A DNA stretch of 64,000 nucleotides, from contig NZ_WEGI01000001.1 of the NCBI RefSeq assembly GCF_009604425.1, positions 248,001 to 312,000 of the forward strand. Reading direction: 5' to 3'. This document shows positions 44,215-53,900 of this stretch, piece after piece. The position numbers and the translations under genes were made by a program. The notes beneath the pieces were generated by a model. It was given only the letters and a program-made list of their open reading frames with translations, ran no database searches and was not told where the DNA came from. This DNA is from Nocardia aurantia (GTDB taxonomy: Bacteria; Actinomycetota; Actinomycetes; Mycobacteriales; Mycobacteriaceae). Position 1 is the stretch's first letter. Each line of letters starts with the position of its first letter.

Positions 44215-44859
44215 TCAGTTGGGCAGCAGGCCCTTGTTCGCCTCGAAGAAGTTCACGACGGAGGGGTCGAGCTTGGTGCCACTGGCCTTGAACGCGTTGT
44301 AGGTGTTCATCGCGTCCTGCGGGACCTCGAAGCCCTGCGCCTGCGCGGCGGCGACGACGTTGTCGACGGCGTGGAAGATGTCCTGCGTGCCGTCGGGGAA
44401 CTGCGCCTGCGGCGCGCCCGCCACCACATCGTCGGCGTCGGGGCTGCTCCAGTGGTTGCCGGGGCTCACGGGTGCGGTGCGCTCGCTCGGCGAGCTGTGC
44501 AGGCCGAGGTTCGAGGAGCAGGTGGGCCAAGCGCCCCAGCCCTGGCTGGCGAGAACCTTCTCGGCCACGGTGATCTGCTGTTCGCGCGAGGCCTGATTGG
44601 CCGCCGGCGCGTAATCGGTGCCGCCGTGCGAGGCCCAGGTGCCGGGGGAGAACTGCAGGCCTCCCTGGAAGCCGTTGCCGGTGTTGATGCCCCAGTTACC
44701 GCCGGATTCGCACTGCGCGAGACGGTCCCAGTCGGAGTCGGGGGCCGCGGAGGCGTGTCCGGCGAGGGCGACACCGGCCCCACCGACGATCGCGCTCGTC
44801 ACAGCAACCTTGGCGACAGTGCGGCCGGTGTTGGTCGGCTTGCGATGGCGTCCACTCAT
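44215..44859 (-). CDS. rpfA: Resuscitation-promoting factor (RpfA-like)
   Basis: A secreted peptidoglycan glycosidase of 214 residues. The signal peptide (KVAVTSAIVGGAGVALAGHASA) is followed by the Rpf lysozyme-like domain: DWDRLAQCESGGNWGINTGNGF with catalytic Glu in CESGG, split here from GGLQFSPGTW, and a Cys pair closed by WPTCSSN. A C-terminal region of about 90 residues has no LysM or known domain. GAGAGGAAG precedes the ATG. A probable c-di-AMP riboswitch lies in its 5' leader, and a terminator follows. It stands where rpfA stands in mycobacteria. Confidence 0.92.
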   Translation of the reverse strand: MSGRHRKPTNTGRTVAKVAVTSAIVGGAGVALAGHASAAPDSDWDRLAQCESGGNWGINTGNGFQGGLQFSPGTWASHGGTDYAPAANQASREQQITVAEKVLASQGWGAWPTCSSNLGLHSSPSERTAPVSPGNHWSSPDADDVVAGAPQAQFPDGTQDIFHAVDNVVAAAQAQGFEVPQDAMNTYNAFKASGTKLDPSVVNFFEANKGLLPN

Positions 44860-44865
44860 ATCGGG

Positions 44866-45050
44866 TCGTCTTCCTCTCGTACGCACCTGCGAGATGCACT
44901 CGGGTTCGGACTGAGAGGTCGTCCGTCCCCTGCGCGCCCGGAGGTGCGCCGCCCTCACCCCTGCTTCCGTCTGGGGTCCGTACCCGCGGGGTGAGGTTCG
45001 GTGCGGCGGGCCGGTGGTGCCGGGAATCCCGGCTGCGTTAAGAACGGTAC
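44866..45050 (-). promoter_or_regulatory. Probable ydaO/yuaA (c-di-AMP) riboswitch before rpf
   Basis: Read on the minus strand, the leader ends in TCCGAACCCG, then ATCTCGCAGGTGCGTACGAG and AGGAAGACG, close to the conserved 3' end of actinobacterial ydaO riboswitches. A perfect 9-bp helix CCTCACCCC/GGGGTGAGG (44953-44961 with 44988-44996) and a CCGAACC block add support. ydaO elements are widespread upstream of actinobacterial rpf genes. No gene is seen in 44860-45261. Exact borders are uncertain. Confidence 0.65.
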
Positions 45051-45261
45051 GACGAACGCCGGAGAAAATCACCATTTGATAACCGGCGTGTGCGGGTGGC
45101 CGGATCCCGCGCGGTCAGCGCCCGAAAAGTGTTTCTGCGCAGGTGAATGCGGTGCGTTACCGCCGAGCATGGACTGTGACCGCCTCGTTATCGTCTCGTT
45201 ATGTGACGAACATCACAGGACTGGTTCCGGGGTGAACTGGGCAAATGCGCGGGTGCGCGCA

Positions 45262-45495
45262 TCAGCGCGCGCGGCGACCGGACCAGAGGGCGAACGCCAG
45301 GGCCAGCAACAGTCCCGAGGCGGTACCGGCCATGGCTGTGACGTACAACCACAGCGCGGGTTCGGCGTCGGACAGCACCGGAGTCAGCAGAATGGCGACG
45401 ATGGCCAGCAGACCGATCGCGAAGAGCCCCAGGGCGACGTAGAGCAGAGGCGTGCCGGACCGGCGAGGCGCCGGCCGCGAGTGAGGATCGGGCAT
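45262..45495 (-). CDS. Small integral membrane protein (two segments)
   Basis: A 77-residue protein with a short basic N-terminus and two membrane helices (LLYVALGLFAIGLLAIVAILL and LWLYVTAMAGTASGLLLALAF, each quoted without overlap). A comparable gene lies divergent from cspB in mycobacteria. TACGGT with 6 bases before the ATG at 45493-45495 supports this start over one 13 codons upstream. Function is unknown. Confidence 0.7.
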   Translation of the reverse strand: MPDPHSRPAPRRSGTPLLYVALGLFAIGLLAIVAILLTPVLSDAEPALWLYVTAMAGTASGLLLALAFALWSGRRAR

Positions 45496-45671
45496 TACTG
45501 CACCGTAAAACTCATGTGCTCGCGCTCTCGGCACCGGGGTAGACTCAGAGCATTCGCGTCCTGCATACCTGTGGGGCGCGTTCTTTTCGAAAGCAGAAGG
45601 GCCCGGACGTATCCCGGCGCCCTCGGTTGTGTCCGGGTGGTCCGGGCATCGATGACGAACGGGTGATCGCA

Positions 45672-46094
45672 GTGCCGACCGGCAGGGTGAAGTGGTACGA
45701 CGTCGAAAAGGGCTTCGGCTTCCTTTCCCAGGATGAGGGCGAGGACGTCTATGTTCGGTCGTCTGCGTTGCCCAAGGGTGTCGAAGGGTTGAAGCCCGGG
45801 CAACGAGTGGAATTCGGGATGGCCGCCGGCAAGCGCGGCCCGCAGGCGCTGAGCCTGAAGTTGCTCGATCCGCTGCCGTCGGTGCGGGAAGAGGCCCCGA
45901 GCCGTCCCCGCCGCAACGATGCCGCGCATCCCCGCAAGTCCCCCGACGACCTGCACGGGATGATCGAGGACATGATCACCCTGCTCGAGGCGACGGTGCA
46001 GCCGGATCTGCGCCGGGGCAAGTACCCGGACCGCAAGACCGCGCAGCGCATCGCCGAGGTCGTCCGCGGCGTCGCCCGCGAACTCGATCACTGA
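45672..46094 (+). CDS. cspB: Cold-shock-domain protein (CspB-like) with C-terminal extension
   Basis: The cold shock domain occupies the first 70 residues: [20 protein letters not shown] with RNP1 KGFGFLS, and RNP2-like [11 protein letters not shown] further 70 residues form a conserved extension ([37 protein letters not shown]), as in mycobacterial CspB, not in the classic 67-residue CspA. The GTG at 45672 matches the family start (PTGRVKWYD). A TAGACT at 45539-45544 would give a structured 5' leader of over 110 bases, common for cold-shock mRNAs. Confidence 0.88.
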   Translation: MPTGRVKWYDVEKGFGFLSQDEGEDVYVRSSALPKGVEGLKPGQRVEFGMAAGKRGPQALSLKLLDPLPSVREEAPSRPRRNDAAHPRKSPDDLHGMIEDMITLLEATVQPDLRRGKYPDRKTAQRIAEVVRGVARELDH

Positions 46095-46100
46095 GCGGGC

Positions 46101-46625
46101 TCAGGCGGTCGCTATCGACCACACCTGGTACGGGGCGTACGACTCGGCCCCGTTCTCGTCCCGGACCGGCAGCACCAACTGGATCTCCACGCCCACCAGC
46201 CGGAGATCCTGCTGCGGACGGGAATTCACGGTGACGGCCATCGTCCCGGCCGGGTAGTCGCGGTAGGACGCCAGGTGCTGGACGGCCGTGCCGTCCGGCA
46301 GCGCGTACTCCTGCACCATCACCCACGGCGCGTCGGCGACCTGCCTGGGCAGCGACAGCTGCAACGGGTAGCCGGCGGGCGTCGCGAGCGGCGCGGTGAT
46401 ATTGCTCTGCCGGCACTTCAGCGCCAGCCGCGCACCCTCGTCCTGGACCGTGCAGAACCGGTACGGCGGCACGGTCACCGTCTTACCGTGCGCGTAGGCG
46501 GTGAGCTGCGGATCGGCCCGATGGGCGCGGTGCACCGCCGTGGCCACGATGCCCGCGACGGCGGCGACCACCACGATCAGCGCCACGGCGGCGAGCACGG
46601 CGAACTTGCGGGTGCTGGGCTTCAC
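46101..46625 (-). CDS. DUF2771 family membrane-anchored protein
   Basis: A 174-residue protein with one N-terminal membrane segment (FAVLAAVALIVVVAAVAGIVA) and an exported beta-rich domain containing two cysteines (RFCTVQ, LKCRQSN). It fits DUF2771, a Corynebacteriales family of unknown function, and its mycobacterial relative also sits between cspB and an MFS gene. It follows the MFS gene on the same strand by 34 bases and is probably in its operon. Confidence 0.8.
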   Translation of the reverse strand: MKPSTRKFAVLAAVALIVVVAAVAGIVATAVHRAHRADPQLTAYAHGKTVTVPPYRFCTVQDEGARLALKCRQSNITAPLATPAGYPLQLSLPRQVADAPWVMVQEYALPDGTAVQHLASYRDYPAGTMAVTVNSRPQQDLRLVGVEIQLVLPVRDENGAESYAPYQVWSIATA

Positions 46626-46659
46626 TGGTCATTCCTGTCGCTCGGGGACGGGCCGTCCG

Positions 46660-48549
46660 TCACAGCCCCGGCGCCTCGGTGCCGCCGGAGATGTCGGCAC
46701 TGCCGCCGGGGATCTCCTGCTGCGCGTGCTGCGGCCGGTTGCCGCCCAAGCCGGGCAGCAGCGAGTGTCCACGGTAGCTCACTACGGTTTGTGCCAATCC
46801 CACCGCCAGTAGCGCTGTGACCACGGCGAAACCCTTCCAGTACTCCGTGGGGAGCAGCACCCCGCCGGCGCCGCCGATCACCCAGGACAACTGGAGTACG
46901 GTCTCCGACCGCCCGAATCCGGAGGCGATCGACTCCGGGGGCAGATCGTCCTGGATGGACGCGTCCAGCGACACCTTCGCCAGCGCGCTGGCCCCGGCGC
47001 CGATCAGCGCCGCGACGGCCGCGCCGAGCAGGTTGTCCAGGAAGGTCGCGAAGATCGCCGCCGCCGTACAGGCCGCGGTGCAGCTGACCACCAGCAGCGC
47101 GGGCCGGCCCAGGGTCAGCCGGGCGCCGGAGGCGTTGCCGATGAAGTTGCCGATCGCGGCCGCCGCGCCCACCGCGCCGAGCATCGCGGCCTGCTGCACG
47201 GGCCGGTGCTCGGTGGATTTCGCGACGAAGGCCACGTAGAAGGTCAGGAAGCCGGTGAGCACCCGGATCGAACTGTTGCCCCACAGCCCGGTCACCACCG
47301 ACCGGCCCAGTGGCTGCCGGCGGCGGGCCGGTTGCACCGTGACATCGGGCTCGGCGGCGGGCCGCCCATCGTTCCCGGCGGCGGGCCGCCCATCGTTCCC
47401 GGCGGCGGGCCACCCATCGGACTCGGCGGCGTGACGCTCATCGGGCTCGCCGGTGGGCTGCTCATCGTTCCCGGCGGCGGGCCGCTCGTCGGACTTGGCG
47501 GCGTGACGCTCGTCGGATTTGGTGGCGGGCCGCTTATCGGATTTGGTGGCGGGCCGCTTATCGGATTTGGTGGCGGGCCGCCCATGAGGCTCGGTGGGCC
47601 GCTCGTCCCGTTCCGCGACCAGGTGCCCGTCCCGGCGGTGATATCCCAGCGTGGTCGGTACCTCGCCCTCGGTGACCTCCACCCAGGACGGGATGCGCAG
47701 GCTCAGGTACGCGCCACCCGCGGCGATCAGCGCCGCGAAGATCAGCGCCCCGGCCGATCCGGCGACGGTCGCGATGGCCCCGGCCACCGCGCCCGCACCC
47801 AGGGTGCCGCCGACCAGGCCGAACACCGTCAGCCGGGAGTTGGTGCGGACCAGATCGATTCCCGGTGGCAGCACCCGCGGCGTCACCGCGCTCTTCAGCA
47901 CCGCGAACGATTTGCTGAGGATCATCGCGCCCAGTGCCAGCGGATACAGCGCCCAGCTGTTCACGTTGAAGATCAGCAACAGGATGAACGCGATCCGGAC
48001 GGCGAACGAACCGGCCAGCGCCAGCCGGCGGCCGCGCTGCAACCGATCCAGCAGCGGGCCGATCAGCGGCGCGATCACCGCGAACGGCGCGATCGTGATC
48101 AGCAGATACAGCGCCACCTTGGATTTGGATTCGGCGGTCGCGCTGGCGAAGAACAGCGTGTTGGCCAGGGCCACCGCGATGGCGGCGTCGAGCGCGAAAT
48201 TCGCCATCGTGGCGTAGACCAGGGCCGTGAGCCCGGATTCGCCGGCGCCGTCGGCCTTCGCGGCCCGCTGGAAGGTCTGGAAACCCTTCTCGGTGAGTTC
48301 CAGGCTGCGCATCGCGACCACGCGGGTGACGGTGAGCTTGCGCGGGACCCGCCGTCTGGGCTGTTCGGCGTGGTCCGCGGACGGGGATTCAGGTGGCGGC
48401 GAGGCAGCGAGCGGCAGTTCCGTGGCGGGCAGCGGTGTGGTCCGGGGTTGCCCGTTCACGGAACCCCCGGAACCTTTGCCACGCGACTTCCGCTCCGACG
48501 ACGAGTTCGGCGGCGGGTACCGGTCGTAGCCGGGGTGCCGCTCGAGCAT
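46660..48549 (-). CDS. MFS-type transporter with a repetitive cytoplasmic loop
   Basis: A 629-residue membrane protein with a hydrophilic N-terminus of about 75 residues and two blocks of six membrane segments. Between them lies a loop of about 100 residues with ten octapeptide repeats (KRPATKSD, ERPAAGND, GRPAAGND types). Family members have no known substrate. I prefer the ATG at 48547-48549 behind GAGGAG; a GTG at 48612 would add 21 residues. DUF2771 follows in the same direction. Confidence 0.82.
   Translation of the reverse strand: MLERHPGYDRYPPPNSSSERKSRGKGSGGSVNGQPRTTPLPATELPLAASPPPESPSADHAEQPRRRVPRKLTVTRVVAMRSLELTEKGFQTFQRAAKADGAGESGLTALVYATMANFALDAAIAVALANTLFFASATAESKSKVALYLLITIAPFAVIAPLIGPLLDRLQRGRRLALAGSFAVRIAFILLLIFNVNSWALYPLALGAMILSKSFAVLKSAVTPRVLPPGIDLVRTNSRLTVFGLVGGTLGAGAVAGAIATVAGSAGALIFAALIAAGGAYLSLRIPSWVEVTEGEVPTTLGYHRRDGHLVAERDERPTEPHGRPATKSDKRPATKSDKRPATKSDERHAAKSDERPAAGNDEQPTGEPDERHAAESDGWPAAGNDGRPAAGNDGRPAAEPDVTVQPARRRQPLGRSVVTGLWGNSSIRVLTGFLTFYVAFVAKSTEHRPVQQAAMLGAVGAAAAIGNFIGNASGARLTLGRPALLVVSCTAACTAAAIFATFLDNLLGAAVAALIGAGASALAKVSLDASIQDDLPPESIASGFGRSETVLQLSWVIGGAGGVLLPTEYWKGFAVVTALLAVGLAQTVVSYRGHSLLPGLGGNRPQHAQQEIPGGSADISGGTEAPGL
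47344..47583 (-). repeat. Ten 24-bp in-frame tandem repeats in the MFS gene
   Basis: Exactly 240 bases encode ten octapeptides in a row. The first three are (G/K)RPATKSD, then variants such as ERHAAKSD, ERPAAGND, EQPTGEPD and GRPAAGND. Neighbouring copies are identical over most of their length, which suggests recent slippage. Confidence 0.9.
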
Positions 48550-48674
48550 CGGATGCTCCTCGCCGCCCCACCGACCTGGATCGGTACCGGAGGGATCGCG
48601 GGAGACAGTCACGCTGTCGATTCTCTCGCACGTCCGGCGGGCGTGGAGTCCAGCCCGTGCGGCGATCCGCTCGT

Positions 48675-49466
48675 TCAGGCCGGTACGAAGCGAACCTCGA
48701 AGGTCAGGGGCCAGTTCTTCCCGGCGAGCAGAAATCGGTCGGTGCCGGGGATCTGGGCGATTCCGTTGAGCACGTCGGTGCCCGGCTTGTCCTTCGGCGC
48801 CAGCAGGCCCGAGGCGTCGATGTCGCCGAGGACGCGGCCGCTGTCCGGGTCGATGTGCAGGATGTGGTCGGTCGGCCAGGCGTTCGCGTACACGGTGCCG
48901 TCGGCGGCGCAGTTCAGCGAGTTGAGCCGGACGGTCGGGTGGCCGGTCAGTCGCACCGATCCGGTCTCGGCGAAGGTCGCCGGATCCCGGAAGGTCAGGG
49001 TGTCGCTGCCGTTGCTCATCACGACCCGGTCGCCGCGGGTGCACAGGCCCCACCCCTCGCCCTCGTAGCGGGCCCGGCCGCGTTCGGCGAGGGTGAGCGG
49101 GTCGCGGGCGAACGCCACCTGGTTCTTCCAGGTGATCTGCCAGACGGTGTCACCCACCCGGGTGACCCCCTCACCGAAGAACTCGGGCGGCAGCTCGACA
49201 CGCCCGAGTTGCGCACCGGTCGTCGCGTCGTCGACGCGCAGGCTGGAACGGCCCTCCAGTCCGGTGCTCTCGTAGAGCAGACTCCCGTCGATCTCCAGTC
49301 CCTCGGTGAACGCCGCACGATCGTGCGGCCGGGTGGCCACGACCTGTACCCGCAGTTGAGGCGGGTTCGCGGCGTCGTCACCGGGGTCGCAGGCGGCCGT
49401 CGAAACGGGCAGTATCGCCAGCACGATCGAACCTGCCACGGCCCACGCACGATGTTTGCGTCCCAT
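48675..49466 (-). CDS. Glutaminyl-peptide cyclotransferase-like exported protein
   Basis: A 263-residue beta-propeller enzyme of the plant/bacterial glutaminyl cyclotransferase family, which turns N-terminal glutamine to pyroglutamate. Characteristic segments are FTEGLEIDGSLLYESTGL, GDTVWQITWKNQVAF and LNSLNCAADGTVYANAW. The N-terminus is a signal peptide ending STAAC, a possible though imperfect lipobox. TACATT (49474-49479) 7 bases before the ATG suggests a leaderless transcript, divergent from the DUF3027 gene. Confidence 0.85.
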   Translation of the reverse strand: MGRKHRAWAVAGSIVLAILPVSTAACDPGDDAANPPQLRVQVVATRPHDRAAFTEGLEIDGSLLYESTGLEGRSSLRVDDATTGAQLGRVELPPEFFGEGVTRVGDTVWQITWKNQVAFARDPLTLAERGRARYEGEGWGLCTRGDRVVMSNGSDTLTFRDPATFAETGSVRLTGHPTVRLNSLNCAADGTVYANAWPTDHILHIDPDSGRVLGDIDASGLLAPKDKPGTDVLNGIAQIPGTDRFLLAGKNWPLTFEVRFVPA

Positions 49467-49483
49467 ACGGCAAAATGTAGGGC

Positions 49484-50965
49484 GTGAGCGCTGTTCGTGT
49501 TTCGGAGTCCGGTGTGCGACCGATCCTGGCGGAGGCGGTCGGACTGGCCCGCCGTGCGCTCCTGGAGTTGCAGCCGACCGGGGTCGGCGAGCATCTGGGG
49601 GTGACCGGCGAGGACGAGTACGCCGCCACCCACCATTTCGCCGCCACCCTGCCCGGGTACGGCGGCTGGCAGTGGGCCGTGGTGGTCGCCGCCCCGCCGT
49701 CGGCCGACCATGCCACAGTCAGTGAGTCGGCACTGCTGCCCGGCCCGGAGGCCCTGGTGCCTCCCGACTTCCTGCCCTGGGATCAACGGGTCCGCCCCGG
49801 CGATCTGGCCCCCGGCGACCTGCTCGCCACCGGCCCCGACGACCCCCGCCTGGTCCCCGGCTACATGCTCACCGGTGACCCGGTCGTCGACGAGGCGATC
49901 GAGGAGATCGGCCTGGGCCGCCCGCGGGTGCTGAGCCGGGAGGGCCGCGAGGAGGCCGCCGGTCGGTGGTATTCCGAATACGGTCCCGATACCGACATGG
50001 CCCGCGCCGCACCGTCGACGTGCGGCCTCTGCGGTTTCTTCGTGCCCGTGGCCGGCGCCCTGCGCGCTGCCTTCGGCGTCTGCGCCAACGCGATGGGCGC
50101 CGACGGGCACGTCGTGCACACCGAGTACGGCTGCGGAGCCCACTCCGACACGGAACTCCCCACCGGCCAGGGCTCGCCGCTCTACGAGGCCTTCGACGAC
50201 GCGGCCGTGGACATGGTCTCCGCCGCCGATCTCCGCCGTCCGGCCGAGACTCCGGCCCCGGATGCCGAAACCGTTTCCACGGATTCGAACGGGATCGATC
50301 CCGAGAGCGGTCCGGGCGCGGCCGCTTCGGCCACCGGCGTCTCCGATCCGGCCGGTGCGAGCGAGTCCGCCGCCGGCACCGAGGCCGTCGACACATCCGC
50401 TGTCGAAAACACCGGCACTGCGGCCTCGGCCGACGGTGCCGGTGCCGGCCCGGCGGGCTCCGATCCGACGTCGGTCGCCGGTGCGGGAGCGGCGTCCGAT
50501 ACGAATTCCGATGTGGTGAGTGCGGATTCGTTGAGCGATACCGCATCGGGCGCGGGTGCCCCCGATGTCCGGCCGGCGGCCGAGGCTGCTTCGGTGGGTG
50601 AGGTCGGGATCTCGGCGGATGCCGAGGCCGGATCGGAGACCGGGGACACCGGCATCACCGGTGCCTCGCCGGTGGCGGTCGGCACGGCTCCGGAGGCCGA
50701 GTCCGATGAGATCGGTGCGGGTGCGGAATCGGCTACGGCGCAGTCTGTTCCGGGTTCCGACGCGGGCGCCGAGGCTGATACGGTGTCCGACGCCGCGGAC
50801 GATCACGATGCTGTCGCCGAGCCGGGCTCCGTGGGAGCGGAATCCGAGCGGAACGGTGAGCCGGAGCAGGCCGAGCAGTCGGATGCGGGGCGATACAACG
50901 ATGCCTGGGCCGTGTCCGCGGTCCGGGTCCGGCCCGATGAATCCGGAGTGGCGGGGTCGAACTGA
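49484..50965 (+). CDS. DUF3027 family protein with long acidic tail
   Basis: The N-terminal 230 residues form a conserved actinobacterial DUF3027 domain (WDQRVRPGDLAPGDLL, RWYSEYGPDTDMARAAPSTC, GFFVPVAGALRAAFGVCANAM, TEYGCGAHSDTELP). Conserved cysteines in CGLCGF, VCANAM and YGCGAH could bind metal. The last 250 residues are disordered and rich in Ala, Asp, Glu, Gly and Ser. The GTG start lies 17 bases from the divergent cyclotransferase start. The sacsin-like ATPase gene begins 11 bases after the stop, so the two are one operon. Confidence 0.82.
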   Translation: MSAVRVSESGVRPILAEAVGLARRALLELQPTGVGEHLGVTGEDEYAATHHFAATLPGYGGWQWAVVVAAPPSADHATVSESALLPGPEALVPPDFLPWDQRVRPGDLAPGDLLATGPDDPRLVPGYMLTGDPVVDEAIEEIGLGRPRVLSREGREEAAGRWYSEYGPDTDMARAAPSTCGLCGFFVPVAGALRAAFGVCANAMGADGHVVHTEYGCGAHSDTELPTGQGSPLYEAFDDAAVDMVSAADLRRPAETPAPDAETVSTDSNGIDPESGPGAAASATGVSDPAGASESAAGTEAVDTSAVENTGTAASADGAGAGPAGSDPTSVAGAGAASDTNSDVVSADSLSDTASGAGAPDVRPAAEAASVGEVGISADAEAGSETGDTGITGASPVAVGTAPEAESDEIGAGAESATAQSVPGSDAGAEADTVSDAADDHDAVAEPGSVGAESERNGEPEQAEQSDAGRYNDAWAVSAVRVRPDESGVAGSN

Positions 50966-50976
50966 GCAACACGGTT

Positions 50977-53900
50977 GTGGATACGTCGGATCCGTTCGGG
51001 ACGGCGGCGCTGCGAGCGGGAGTGCTGGCGGCATGGCGGGATTCACCGACCCGATTGCGGGAGGACGCGGCCACCGAGGCCGACCTCGTGCGCGCCGGGT
51101 ACCGGGATCGGCTGCTGACCGAGCTGGCGCAGAACGCCGCCGACGCGGCGGTCAAGGCGGGTGTGCCGGGCCGGGTGTCGGTCCAGCTGCGCGACCGTGC
51201 GTTACACGTGATGAATACCGGTGTGCCGCTGGATGTCTCGGGGGTGCATGCGCTCACGGCGTTGCGCGCCTCGGCGAAGTCGGGGCGGGATTCGGTGGGC
51301 GAGTTCGGGGTCGGTTTCACGGCCGTGCTCAGCGCCGGTGACGAGGTCGAGTTCCGTTCCGCCACCGGGTCTTTGCGGTTCTCCCGGGCGCGGACCTGGG
51401 CGTCACTGCGGGACGCTGGGGTGCGGATCCCGGAGGGCGCTGCCGAAAGTCGCCGCGGCGAGGGTGATTTCGCGCCGCCGGCGCTGCGGCTGGTCTGGCC
51501 GGAGGCATCGCCGCCGGCCGATGGATTCGACAGCGAGGTGGTCGTCCACCTGCGCGCGGACGTCGACGCGGACGCGCTGCTGGCGGCGATGCGGGCCGAG
51601 GCGATCGACCTGCTGCTGGAACTGCCCGCGCTGCGATCGATCCGGGTCGGCGACGACGAATTCCACAGTATCGTCACCGATCTCGGTGGCGGGCTGGAGG
51701 AGTTGCGAATCCGGCTCGGGCCGCTACCGGCGGTCGCGGAGCAGCCGATACGCGTGCTCGGTGGCGAGGGTCCGATATCGGGCGATGCGGACGCCGGGCC
51801 GGGGGATGCGCCGGAAGCCGGGGCGGCGGAGCCGGATCCGTTCGACGCGCTGCTCGCGGGTCTGGACGCGGACACCGGGACGATCGGTGTGGCCGACCCG
51901 TTCGGCGCGCTCGACGAGGCGTCCGAGGAGTCCGGGGAACGGGTGTGGTGGCAGTTCCGGACCGCCCGTGCCCGCTGGCTGTTGCCGGTGCGGAACGGCC
52001 GGCCGGTGCAGGCGCGGCCGGATGTGCTGCGCGCGCCGACCCGTTCGGACGAGGAACTGTCGCTGCCCGCGCTGCTGATCGCCGACATCGCGATGCAGCC
52101 GGACCGGCGGCGACTGCTGCCCGGCGGCCGGATCGCTGAATTGGCTTCCGGATACGCGGATTTCGCGCGAGCCCTGCCGCCGCGGGAGCGGTTGCTGCTG
52201 GTGCCCGCCCCCGGTTTCGCGCGCAGCGAGGTGGACGGCCTGCTGCGCGAGGCCGTCGTCACCGAACTGCGCGAGGGCACGTGGCTGCCGGTGCTGACCG
52301 TCGACGAATCCGCCGTCGAGGACGGTGGTGCGCCGGTGGTCGTCGAGGGCACCGCGATACCGACCCGATCCAGCGTATTCACCGGCGCCGACGCCGAATT
52401 GGCCCATCTGCTCGCGGATCTGCTGGGGCCGCTGGTGATTCCGGAGCTGTCCGGTCGCGCGGTCGCGGACCGGCTCGCGGTGCTGGACGTGCACCGGATC
52501 GGCCTGGCGCGGATCGCGGAGCTGTCGGCAGGGCTGGATCGTCCACTGACCTGGTGGTATTCGCTGTACGACGCATTGCAGTCGTTCGTCGGCGATCCGC
52601 TGGCGGTGGAGGAACTGGGTGCGCTCGCGGTGCCGCTGGCCGACGGCCGTCAGGTCACCGGGCCGCGCACGGTGGTGGTGGACGACCAGTTGCGGGTGCC
52701 GATCCCGGTGCACTGGGCCCGGCTGGTGCATCCGGAGGCCGACCACGATCTGCTGATCCGGCTCGGCGCTCGCCGGGCCACTGTCGAGGAGCTGCTCAGC
52801 GACCCCGCGTTGCGCGCGGAGCTCGAGCAACAGCCCGACGATCCGGACACTGTCGACGCGGTGCTGCAACTGGCCGAGCTGCTGCCGGAGGACGTCCCGC
52901 TGCCGGAATGGCTGGGCATGCTCGAATTGCCGGACGACACCGGCGAACTGCTGCCCGCCGAGGATCTGCTGCTGCCCGGCGCCCCGCTCGCGGAGCTGCT
53001 GGCCGACGATTCTCCTTTCGGCACAGTCGATTCCGAGCTGGTGGAGCAGTACGGCGAGGTGGCCCTGCGCGCGGTCGGCGTGGGCTGGGGCTTCTCCGTT
53101 GTCACCGAGACCGATCCGACCGGACCCGATCACGATCTGGACGAGGAGGATCTCTGGTGGGACAGCCTGCCGGAGGATCCGCCGGTGCTCGCGGCGGTAC
53201 GCGATCTGGAGCTGATCGATGCGGACGCGTGGCCGGACGCGTTGCGGCTGTTGCTGTCCGAGCCGGACACCCGCGGGCTGCTGGCCGACCGGGACGGCTA
53301 CACCGTGTGGTGGTTGCGCCGCTACGCCCGCATCGACGGGGTGCCCCTGGGCATCCACCGTGCCCCGGCCGACACCGCGTACGCCGGTCTGCTGCCGGAG
53401 CTGACCGGTTTCGGTGAGACCGATCTGCTCGCCCTGCGCGGCGTACTCGCCGATCCCGACACCATCACCCAGTATTCGGCCGCCGTACTGCTGGAAGCAC
53501 TCGCCGATCCGGCGAGAACCCCGTCGCCGGAAGTGATCTCGCGGGTGCACGCGCGCCTGGCGGAAGCGGTCCCGCGCCTGTTCCTGGAGGCGCTGACCCT
53601 CCCGGACCGGGTGCGCGCACTGTCCGGTGCCGTCCTGGAACCCGGGCAGGCGCTGGTCCTGGACCAGCTCTGGTATGCAGCGGCCGTACCGCCGGACCGG
53701 CTGGTGGTCGGCGATCTGGCGACCGCCCCCGCACTGGCCACCCTCCTGGATCTGCCCTTGGTCTCGCAGGCCGTCACCGCCGAGGTACTCAGCACCGGAC
53801 GCCCCACCACCTGGGCGGACGAACCTCTGGGCGTCCTGCTGCGCCTGCAAGCAGTCGGCCCCGCTCCGGCAGGCGATCTGGTCGTGCACGAGTGCCTGCG

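Noticed and set aside
47206..49068. Plus-strand Gly/Pro repeat protein opposite the MFS gene
   Set aside because: The GGGPPIVP-like repeat is only the antisense reading of the octapeptide repeat. The MFS frame has membrane helices and a ribosome site.
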